From contig JAKJHU010000030.1 in the NCBI GenBank assembly GCA_022316685.1, positions 14,526,018 through 14,590,017 of the forward strand: a stretch of 64,000 bases of DNA. The letters are read 5' to 3'. A program made the position numbers and the translations under genes. The notes under the pieces are model-generated. The model searched no databases. It worked only from the letters and a program-made list of their open reading frames with translations, and was not told the origin of the DNA. Source of the DNA: Progne subis subis (taxonomy: Eukaryota; Chordata; Aves; Passeriformes; Hirundinidae). This document shows positions 58,601 to 64,000 of the stretch, one piece after another (position 1 is the stretch's first letter; each line of letters starts with the position of its first letter).

Positions 58601-61600
58601 TTGCAAGAAAGGTAGAGTATTGCTCAAACAATTCTTTTCTCTAAGGTTTAATAGGGAAAATAAATAAGGGAAAAACACATAACTAAAATTTTGGTTGATA
58701 TACTGTGATTTATGAGCCCAGAGGTGTATTTAGCATGAGGTGGGCTGCTTTAAGTGGTAAATGCGTAATTTAACAGTTTTATTTGGCACTTAGTATGTAC
58801 CACTGGCAAAATTCCTGAGAAAAGCCAGATTCACCTGACTAGTGGCAGTGTTGAAAAATGTAATCAAGCTCCTTAAAGGGCTAGTGAATTCTCAGCTGTC
58901 TGTGGGCTATTTGTCCAGATTGCAAATTAACTCTGCCATTGATTGAGGCTCCATAGTGGCCTCTGGCCAGGCCTGGCTCTGCTTCCGAATCACTAACCTG
59001 GGCACCTTGGCACGAAGGTGCTGAGAATGAAAGCTTTTGCAACTCATGGGCACAAATTGAGCCTTTGCAGGGCTATTCCTCATGTCTCAACAACACACTT
59101 TGCGGAGCACAGTGCAGCTGGGTGGTTGTTTCTGCAGTCAGGGCACTGCAACACTCTAGTTCCACCTCAGCACAGGTTCTGCCAGGTGCAAAGCAGCCAC
59201 TTCCCCTTCTGCCTACTGTCCTCCACAGCATCCTGGCTTCAGAGATTCCTTACTTGATTCAGAGCTGCATGTGGCAGGTTTTACTATTAATTCAAAGACT
59301 GGTATTTCCCTAACATAGCTTGGCTGGATGCAAAACTCTTCCTATGCCTCTTCGCCACCTCACCCTGTGCTTTTGTTATGCAGTATTTTCCATTCTTCAT
59401 ATGACAGAAAGTCAACCAGAATGTAGGGGCAGGGGGGGGTTGGATATTCTTCTTGACAATGTTTTTTTAAAGCAGAAGAATTTCTTTACTGTATTTTCAT
59501 GTGTTTCTCTTCCCCACAAGGCATCTCTGAGAGAGCAGGAAACAGCTGCTGCTGTTCAAGATATAGAACTACAATGGATGGAACTTGAATCACAAAAACA
59601 GCTTTTTGAGCAGGTAATTATTGGGGAACTATACTAAATATAAATATTTAATGGTTCTGCCTTTGAAGTTCTTGGATTTAGTTGTACTCATTCAGCCAGA
59701 CCTTGTGAGGAGAAAGGGGGCCTGGTTTTTTTCTCTTTTTTTTCTCTTTAATAACTTTATTTAGAATAAATCCTCTGTTGATAAAAGAATTAACACAACT
59801 CAATGTTAGCTTGGGGAGTTTTGGGTGAAAATACTCATATCCTCCCCATTTTATTCTTCTCCTGTGCTGAGTATCGTTTGGTTGCTGCAGGGTTTAGTTG
59901 TGGGTTCAGCTGCTTGAGGGAAGTGAGGAACATGTAAATAAGAAATAAGTGTGTAACAATGTGTTCCTCATCCAGAAACTCACACCTTTTCATCTGTGAT
60001 ATCCAGACATATCTGCATTTTCTAGAGAGAACAGTACAGCAGATTGAAGTAGGTGATGAAAAAATGTATAGTTGCCAAAAATGTCATTAAGCAAAAAGTG
60101 GATGGTTCATTGGGAATGTGCAGTTCCTTTCTGAAAGGACTGATTTATTCAGAAATATGACTATTCAGTAATAAATGGCTTTAATCAGTAATTCTGTCTA
60201 AAGTTAAATTTTAGTTAATTATAAATGACTGCAAAGCAAGGATGCCAATGGAAAGCTTTAGAAATGTTCACTTTGATTAAATACTCGGTTAAATGTTTAG
60301 AAATCAAAGCTACACGTACCTATCTTGAGTATGTGTAGATCCAGTGGAATAAAGGAGAAGTAGGCATCTCTGACCCTCATTTTGAAACGTGTCAGTTTAT
60401 CTTTGGGTTTTTAAAAGCTATTGGTCATAAACTTTTTATAATCCATTCTGAGCATAACTGGGATAAATTTCAGTTAGCATTTATTTATTCAATACACAGC
60501 CAACTGTATTGTGGCTATATAACACAAACCAGGCAAAGCTCATTTGTATGCCTGTACATGTAAAGTCAGCTCTCTAAGGGAACTAATTCTACAGTGATCA
60601 TCCTCTCTAGGCTAGAAAGGTAGCAATTATTCAAGTAGCTGAGGATCTCTGTTTGCCCACAAGAGTCTGTGCAGACAGGCTTTCCCTGCACTGTTCACTG
60701 CCATCAGCGAGGGTCCCTACTCCAGCTTCAAAGGATAGTGACTTTGCCTCAGTTGCTCAATACATTCCTACAGGCCTGGGAAGGGGTTAAAACTTTTGCA
60801 GAAAATTGTGTGGATGTGCCCTGGTGAATGTGAAGAAAGGGTGGTAAGCCACAATGTTGTTTCTAGATCTGCTGCTGGGTTGTACTACTTTGGCAAATCA
60901 TCTCTCTGCGTTCAAGCTGCAGATGTGTTTATTACAAGTCCCAAAGCCATGAAACACAGTTTATAGCTGTGAAACATTTTGGGGTTTTGGCTAAAATTTG
61001 CCATAAATTGCAGAATATTTTCATGATGAATCTAGTTCATTTAGATTGGAATTCTGCTTTTATTTGCCACAGTAATTTAGAGAATGGAATTACATCCCCT
61101 GTCAAGACTCAGGCCACTGTTATGACTCACACTTCATCTAGTTCCAAGCAGATAAAACAGCAGGGTCTATGACTTTCTTGGACAGTTATGATATGTAGTG
61201 GGATGAGATGTGTGGATATATTCAAATACTCGTTTAATGAAATTTAATAAATGTTAAAGAGATGGAATCACCAATGTTGGCTAGTAGCTTAGCAACAGTA
61301 ATTCTTGTTTGTGTGCTTGGCAGCATCTAATCAAAGACCAAGAGGCAGTTACAAAGGAAATGAACGAAGACATGGAAGCCCATCGAAGAAAGGTGGATCT
61401 GGAAGATCAGCATGTTCAGAGATTGATAGAAGTAGATAGAGAAGAAATTCAGAAAGCTCATACAGTAAGATGATTGGATCTTAACGTGTTCTGGGGAGTC
61501 AATATGCCAAGTTATACAAGTAGTACGGTTACTAGTATTTTGACTGTAATTAACTGGTTCAAGTTAATATGGAAATATTTTCTAAAGTAATCTAATTTTT

Positions 61601-64000
61601 AGATTCCATATTACTCATATTAATAGATAAAGATTCTATGTTTAAAGTTTTGAGATTTCCAGAAATCTGACTGAAGAGTCCAAACAGGTGTATAATATTG
61701 AAATTCTCTGGACCTGCCAGAAATATTAGCTGGTTTTTTGTTTTGGTTTTTTTTTTCCCTTTTTACTTCTCAAAACTTAGAAAGCACGTAAGACTCAAAA
61801 GTGCTTTTCAAAACAAGTCATCCTCCTGTTAAGGAACATGTTTTGTTTGTAACAATAACAAAATAAAAGACAGCTTCAAAGGAGATTTCAGTACTTGGCA
61901 GGAAATTCAGCTGTAGAAGCTGTCTTCTAAATCCCAGTAATGAATGTGTGTAGCTTGACATTAGGAATTGCTCAGCTTTTCAAGCTCAGAACTTGTAACT
62001 GCACAGTTGGAAAAATAGTTGCAGCTATCCCACTGCCCGTATGCTTGGCATCTGCATTTCTATATTGTCTAGAAATAAACATATGGGTCTGAATTTTTGT
62101 AAACAGCATTTGATTTTTGGAAGCAGATGGATGTGGGTGAAAGTATCGGCATTCAGGTATCAATCTTATGTCAGCTGCACCTGTTAGTGGGTGGCTCCAG
62201 CAGGTACATCTGACAGGGATACTGGAGAACACCTCAGTTTGTCTTGCCTAGTCTGTAGGTAAGGCTGTGCAGTTGGAATGGACTGAATTTCTGGTAAGAA
62301 AGGTGTTTTATTAGGTGGCTGAAGAAAATTTAACCAAAGCTGAGCAGAAGCACATTGATACCAACTGGAGGCTGCAAGCACAGCAGAGATTCAGGCGTGA
62401 TGACCAGGACCGGGAGAAGTGCTACAGAGAGATTGTCAAGCTCCTGCATGACAACAGGGTGAAAGAAGCTGAACTGCTGAAGGCCATGAGGGAGACAGAA
62501 GAAAAAAAGGTATTTGCATAATTTCTTTTTCTAAGTGGGCCTGGCAAAAATGTAACCGTCTTTTGCCTGTAACAGGGAGTGCAGAAAGCTGAAATGTATT
62601 AAGAGAAATATTTTGATAGAACTCTCTTTTTTGACTGAAAGTTTCTGGAAGCACAAGAGTGAATTGGTAAGGATGTTTTAGCCTTAGGAAAGCATATTCC
62701 TATTTCTGTAAGTTCCTCTTATTTTTATTTTCTCACCCAAGACGTTTACCTTTTTCCAGATGTTTGAGTGAGACATTTTTCAAAATTAAACCTTCACACA
62801 GCTGACATATTTTGATTTTAGGGTTAAGTCTAATATGTAATAATCTGGATGGTTCTATTTGTTGCTTTTTCCTTGCAACACATCTGTTGAAGGCATTTAA
62901 TATCTCTCTTGCACAGTGGGAAGATGTTGTACACAATAAAGCTCAGCTGGAGGAAGAGCAGAAGGCGGCTGCTGCTGCAGATGCGCACAGGAAGCAGCTC
63001 TTAGATGGCAAAATGAATGATGCGCTAGAATTGGCGGAGAAGCTGCAAAGGGAAGATGGCTGTTTTGGTGAGCATGTAGATAATACACTTCTGTGTGAAT
63101 GTTTGCATGAAACATTCAGTGACTGAATACAAATTAACTGTCCAATATTGGGCATAAACTTAGGCATAACTCCTTTACTAAGCACTCTGTAAGTGCTTTT
63201 TGGCAATATTCTTTCATGAAACAGATATATCTGTTTTCCAAGGCCAGACTTGGAAAGAAATCTCAGTTTAATGTTTATCAAATGTAATAATATAAATGCC
63301 ATTTTTGGTAGGAGCACAGGCATAGCCCATCTTAAAACAATTGTAAAATCGCATCCATTAGAAATTTTCTGTCAAATAATGTTGTCCTGTGATGACACAG
63401 AGTATTATACCAAGAAGCGGCTTTTCCAAGTGTTCAAAAAAAAAAAACCCAAACAAACCCCAACTTTCAGAATTGGCCAGTACATCTTTCTCAAGTGCTG
63501 CATTTGTGTCGTTTTGCAGGTACTTCTCCTATCCCCCCACCATACTTCCAAGGCTCACATAAAATTAGTGATTAATATTAGGGTTAGGTGATTAGTATTG
63601 CTTTGGGCAAACTTTTTCAGCCTTTGTCCTTATTTACCTAATGTTTTAGTACGGAGTAATTTGCAACTGTGCATAATTAAAATGGGTGGCTCCTAAAACT
63701 AAAAGCATGAGTAGCCATATTCTGTATGATCTTAGTGGCCTATTTGTCAGAAGATTAATTATATAGGAAGAAACAGCACATGTAATTTCCTAAAGAGCTG
63801 TAATTTCTTAAAGGGAATTTTAAGAAATTAATGAAATTACAGAGCTGTAATTCCTTAAAATGAAATGCAGTGATGCATAGCTTTGACCCGAAGAGTAGAA
63901 ACATTGACCTCTAATTCTGAGCAAATTGTACTTGCCATTAACTGGAGTGGGTGATTGTTCTAGCTTTGCTTCCTAGAGAAAAACTGTTTTACCTCCAGCT
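41799..64000 (+). CDS. TBC1D31: TBC1 domain family member 31 (TBC1D31, formerly WDR67), 3' end outside window
   Basis: TBC1D31 is a centriolar-satellite protein linked to OFD1 turnover and ciliogenesis. Twenty coding exons are visible from 41799 to 63067, all joined in frame by GT-AG introns: 2986 nt, 995 codons plus one base. Human TBC1D31 has 1066 aa, so about 70 residues at the C-terminus probably lie beyond the window. Exons 2-7 encode WD40-type repeats (for example GDRQGNIYVFDL, SSGKYAITTSTDTAQLWDLD and SNHLHLWCLE). Exons 9-13 encode the TBC-like fold (about residues 425-600). Exons 14-20 encode a long charged coiled coil (about 700-990). The usual Rab-GAP finger residues (IxxDxxR and YxQ) are not visible in the TBC part. 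It shares a CpG-island promoter with DERL1. Confidence 0.95.
42029..42440 (-). mobile_element. CR1 LINE 3'-region fragment, TBC1D31 intron 1
   Basis: Plus-strand motifs ACAGAACCGCTGCGGTTGG, GATCATCCAGCCCAACCC, GAGACTCCACGACCTCCC and GTGAAGCGCTTCTTCCTG are reverse-complement CR1. The copy begins only about 155 bp after exon 1, inside the edge of the CpG-rich zone. Confidence 0.85.
43361..43728 (-). mobile_element. CR1 LINE 3'-region fragment, TBC1D31 intron 1
   Basis: Begins CATAGAATCATAGAATGG and continues AAAGATCATCTAGTTCC, CCACTAGACCAGGTTGCTC, CTTTCAGTTTGAAGCCATT and GGTACTGGAAGGCCAC. A well-preserved, 5'-truncated CR1 3' end in reverse complement. The open frames on it are not host genes. 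Confidence 0.92.
44205..44351 (+). CDS. TBC1D31: TBC1D31 coding exon 2 (residues 26-75)
   Basis: Encodes VIVNIIHSVQGYHSKTIHFL and on to a WD40-type strand GDRQGNIYVFDLNGN. Acceptor TTCACAG, donor ACAG|GTAAGA. Confidence 0.95.
44920..45035 (+). CDS. TBC1D31: TBC1D31 coding exon 3 (residues 75-114)
   Basis: Encodes FNLVQRTMQACTALAFNLRR through VALADYSVKCFDT, close to the human sequence. Acceptor AAATAG, donor ACAG|GTAAGG. Confidence 0.95.
45036..46893 (+). other. TBC1D31: TBC1D31 intron 3
   Basis: 1.9-kb AT-rich intron without a recognised feature. A 97-codon open frame at 45764-46057 has no domain feature and no splice context and is taken as chance. Confidence 0.8.
46894..47072 (+). CDS. 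TBC1D31: TBC1D31 coding exon 4 (residues 114-173)
   Basis: Encodes TQELVSWMRGHESSVSSISV and SSGKYAITTSTDTAQLWDLD, a clear WD repeat ending in a WD. Acceptor TTCTGCAG, donor AAAG|GTGAGT, phase 0 end. Confidence 0.95.
47073..49407 (+). other. TBC1D31: TBC1D31 intron 4
   Basis: 2.3-kb intron. It holds one CR1 remnant (47250-47440) and otherwise no recognised element. It ends in a T-rich tract and TTCCAG. Confidence 0.8.
47250..47440 (+). mobile_element. CR1 LINE 3'-end remnant (plus strand)
   Basis: GGAGCCTCCATCTTTAGAGA, CTTGCTTGGACATGACC and ATTGATTCCAACCTGAATGA follow the order of the CR1 3' UTR in sense orientation. It is diverged and so fairly old. Confidence 0.65.
49408..49559 (+). CDS. 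TBC1D31: TBC1D31 coding exon 5 (residues 174-224)
   Basis: Encodes VFFLPLSNTILSCFKDNSIF and AWEFDTLHCKYQLPAP through KVFAVT. Acceptor CTTCCAG after a T-rich tract, donor CCAG|GTAAAT. Confidence 0.95.
49979..50138 (+). CDS. TBC1D31: TBC1D31 coding exon 6 (residues 224-277)
   Basis: Encodes DSRTLVAGGKSNHLHLWCLE through HLEFLPDSFDGGSNQ. Acceptor GATCCAG, donor CAG|GTCAGT, phase 0 end. Confidence 0.95.
50374..50574 (+). CDS. TBC1D31: TBC1D31 coding exon 7 (residues 278-344)
   Basis: Encodes VLGVLSQDNIMRFINIETCK and NGRYIASVMENGSLNLYSVQ, ending EGNK. Last WD-type repeats. Acceptor TTACAG, donor TAAG|GTAGAG, both ends phase 0. Confidence 0.95.
50575..51761 (+). other. TBC1D31: TBC1D31 intron 7
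   Basis: 1.2-kb AT-rich intron. No recognised repeat, RNA gene or extra exon. Confidence 0.8.
51762..51938 (+). CDS. TBC1D31: TBC1D31 coding exon 8 (residues 345-403), linker
   Basis: Encodes PPLFMFKVVEDGPKYTSEAN through KVTSGSSKG and a K/S-rich linker ending LENKE. It is the least conserved exon compared with human, but PP, KV-ED, KVTSG and the exon position agree. Acceptor ATACTAG (weak tract), donor GAG|GTAGGC, phase 0. Confidence 0.88.
52359..52402. repeat. TATG/TG/TA microsatellite
   Basis: Interrupted (TATG), (TG) and (TA) units: GTATACATATGTGTATGTAT, then GTGTGTGTATATATATATAT. Confidence 0.9.
52620..52661. repeat. T33-C9 homopurine/homopyrimidine run
   Basis: Thirty-three T followed by nine C without interruption. 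A pure pyrimidine tract of this length can form a triplex and is likely length-variable. Confidence 0.9.
52758..52837 (+). CDS. TBC1D31: TBC1D31 coding exon 9 (residues 404-430)
   Basis: Encodes NELPGGLNKKRLQALLKGFG and EYPAKY, entering the TBC-like fold. Acceptor TTTTGTAG, donor ACAG|GTGGTT, a weak donor. Confidence 0.95.
52941..53087 (+). CDS. TBC1D31: TBC1D31 coding exon 10 (residues 430-479)
   Basis: Encodes MFVWRSLLQLPENHLAFSSL through PIKSRKLLRVLQ. The start of the TBC-like fold is well conserved. Acceptor ATTGCAG, donor AGAG|GTAAAA. Confidence 0.96.
53358..53491 (+). CDS. TBC1D31: TBC1D31 coding exon 11 (residues 479-524)
   Basis: Encodes TLSALAHWSAIFAETPYLPL and LAFPFVKLFQNNQLICFEV. 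A YLP sequence stands where active TBC domains have YxQ. Acceptor TGTACAG, donor TAG|GTAAGC. Confidence 0.96.
53492..54481 (+). other. TBC1D31: TBC1D31 intron 11
   Basis: 1-kb AT-rich intron without recognised repeats or RNA genes. Acceptor tract TTCTCTTTCAG. Confidence 0.85.
54482..54615 (+). CDS. TBC1D31: TBC1D31 coding exon 12 (residues 524-568)
   Basis: Encodes NFCQHWFEYFPNPPVNVLGM and MENVLAHHDKELLQHL, ending TSQ. Acceptor TTTCAG, donor CACAG|GTAATA, phase 0 end. Confidence 0.96.
55186..55365 (+). CDS. TBC1D31: TBC1D31 coding exon 13 (residues 569-628)
   Basis: Encodes VYAWPLLETLLSEVLTREEW and SNHPSYFLMIVIAYSICSRA, ending ADFE, the C-terminal part of the TBC-like fold. Acceptor AATTTAG, donor GAG|GTAAAC, phase 0. 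Confidence 0.96.
55366..56330 (+). other. TBC1D31: TBC1D31 intron 13
   Basis: 1-kb AT-rich intron. No recognised element. Ends CTCTTACAG. Confidence 0.85.
56331..56563 (+). CDS. TBC1D31: TBC1D31 coding exon 14 (residues 629-706)
   Basis: Encodes YFFHHRNNVDINVVIKEAYH, then TKGQYPVFNKYPTYIVDYQ and DEIEYLRER. Strongly conserved. Acceptor CTTACAG, donor AGAG|GTATTA. Confidence 0.96.
57157..57309 (+). CDS. TBC1D31: TBC1D31 coding exon 15 (residues 706-757), coiled coil
   Basis: Encodes QLAHESEAKAQQQKAEDEAW through LEEEEKLAEQRQ, a charged coiled-coil segment. Acceptor CCATGTAG, donor AGAG|GTATTA. Confidence 0.95.
57310..58475 (+). other. TBC1D31: TBC1D31 intron 15
   Basis: 1.2-kb intron with one old CR1 fragment (57861-58000). 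Otherwise nothing recognised. Confidence 0.85.
57861..58000 (-). mobile_element. CR1 LINE 3'-end fragment
   Basis: AATCATGGAATCATTTAAGT, TTGGAAATTATCTTCAAGAT, AACCCAGCACTGCCAAG and CACTAAACCATGTCCCTAAA form a reverse-complement CR1 3' end of a diverged subtype. Confidence 0.75.
58476..58611 (+). CDS. TBC1D31: TBC1D31 coding exon 16 (residues 757-802), coiled coil
   Basis: Encodes LAAGKRELKVKELQLLDVSR and QMKLKHLDDEIARK. It matches the human LAAVKRELKVKEM and LDDEIGRK motifs. Acceptor TTTGAAG, donor AAAG|GTAGAG, phase 0 end. Confidence 0.95.
58612..59520 (+). other. TBC1D31: TBC1D31 intron 16
   Basis: 0.9-kb intron, no recognised repeat or RNA gene. The open frames at 59018-59313 show no domain. 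Confidence 0.85.
59521..59613 (+). CDS. TBC1D31: TBC1D31 coding exon 17 (residues 803-833), coiled coil
   Basis: Encodes ASLREQETAAAVQDIELQWM and ELESQKQLFEQ. Acceptor CCCCACAAG, donor CAG|GTAATT, both ends phase 0. Confidence 0.95.
59614..61323 (+). other. TBC1D31: TBC1D31 intron 17
   Basis: 1.7-kb AT-rich intron. No recognised repeat, RNA gene or extra exon. Confidence 0.85.
61324..61464 (+). CDS. TBC1D31: TBC1D31 coding exon 18 (residues 834-880), coiled coil
   Basis: Encodes HLIKDQEAVTKEMNEDMEAH and RRKVDLEDQHVQRLIE, ending QKAHT. It matches human EALAKEM and RRKVDLEE. Acceptor TTGGCAG, donor ACA|GTAAGA, both ends phase 0. Confidence 0.95.
61465..62314 (+). other. TBC1D31: TBC1D31 intron 18
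   Basis: 0.85-kb intron, nothing recognised. Acceptor TTTTATTAG. Confidence 0.85.
62315..62509 (+). CDS. TBC1D31: TBC1D31 coding exon 19 (residues 881-945), coiled coil
   Basis: Encodes VAEENLTKAEQKHIDTNWRL and KCYREIVKLLHDNRVKEAEL, ending EEKK. It matches human ENLAKAEQ, NTDWQ and KCYQEVAKLL. Acceptor TATTAG, donor AAAG|GTATTT, both ends phase 0. Confidence 0.95.
62917..63067 (+). CDS. TBC1D31: TBC1D31 coding exon 20 (residues 946-995), coiled coil
   Basis: Encodes WEDVVHNKAQLEEEQKAAAA and ADAHRKQLLDGKMNDALELA, ending in one base of the next codon. It corresponds to the human WKEAEGKEFR...DASRKW region but is more diverged. Acceptor TTGCACAG, donor TTTG|GTGAGC. The next exon is probably past 64000. 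Confidence 0.9.
63068..64000 (+). other. TBC1D31: TBC1D31 intron 20 (to window end), with one possible terminal exon
   Basis: Mostly AT-rich intron sequence. A short candidate exon at 63520-63575 would join exon 20 in frame and stop after 18 codons (see findings). A direct-plus-inverted repeat lies at 63794-63859. No exon matching the conserved C-terminus of human TBC1D31 was seen. Confidence 0.6.
63794..63859. repeat. 19-nt direct repeat enclosing an 11-bp inverted repeat
   Basis: AGAGCTGTAATTTCTTAAA (63794-63812) recurs with one change at 63841-63859. Between and overlapping them, AATTTCTTAAA (63802-63812) and TTTAAGAAATT (63819-63829) are perfect inverted arms around six bases. Confidence 0.85.

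Noticed and set aside
50575..58625. Identical donor contexts: AAG|GTAGAGTATT at exons 7 and 16, and AGAG|GTATTAG at exons 14 and 15
   Set aside because: The surrounding intron sequences are unrelated, so exon duplication is not supported. The matches are short and probably coincidental.
1..64000. CRISPR arrays, operons, prophage or other microbial systems
   Set aside because: The window is vertebrate nuclear DNA with spliced genes. No regularly spaced repeats or prokaryotic gene clusters are present.
1..64000. tRNA, rRNA, snoRNA or miRNA genes
   Set aside because: None was recognised by eye on either strand. A covariance-model search (tRNAscan-SE, Infernal) would be decisive and could not be run.

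Overview
The window is vertebrate nuclear DNA, almost certainly from a bird and probably a passerine. The genes are split by GT-AG introns, the intergenic DNA is full of CR1 LINE 3'-end fragments (the main avian retroposon), and one LTR-type repeat resembles a family I associate with passerine and related bird genomes. The order ZHX2 - DERL1 - TBC1D31, with DERL1 on the minus strand and the others on the plus strand, is the order on human 8q24.13 as I recall it. No prokaryotic, viral or mobile gene cassette was found.

Layout. Bases 1-1617 are the end of an intron of ZHX2. Bases 1618-4303 are the large ZHX2 exon that carries the whole reading frame (1801-4299, 832 aa: two C2H2 zinc fingers and four homeodomains). 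A good splice donor lies four bases after the stop, so ZHX2 may have a further exon that is only 3' UTR. Bases 4304 to about 25400 are ZHX2 downstream or intergenic DNA with CR1 pieces, an LTR-like repeat, homopolymer runs and no credible protein gene. DERL1 runs on the minus strand from its start codon at 41116 to its stop at 27876 in eight coding exons (251 aa). Its likely 3' UTR continues left to about 25400. TBC1D31 starts at 41799 on the plus strand. Twenty coding exons (995 codons) are visible up to 63067, and the 3' end of the gene lies outside the window.

DERL1 and TBC1D31 are head to head, with 682 bp between their start codons, inside one CpG-rich island (about 40640-42000). The island holds ETS, E2F, CCAAT-box and ZNF143-type motifs and looks like a shared bidirectional promoter. 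An ER-stress-element-like motif lies close upstream of the DERL1 start. This would fit the role of Derlin-1 in ER-associated degradation. TBC1D31 is a centriolar-satellite protein and ZHX2 a transcriptional repressor, so the three genes share position rather than a pathway.

Three points most deserve a second look. First, the only canonical acceptor of DERL1 exon 2 lies one base off the frame that gives the conserved protein. Second, DERL1 intron 3 has clear U12-type (minor spliceosome) signals next to a 27-nt exon. Third, DERL1 has an ERSE-like promoter element. I did not find a previously undescribed biological system.
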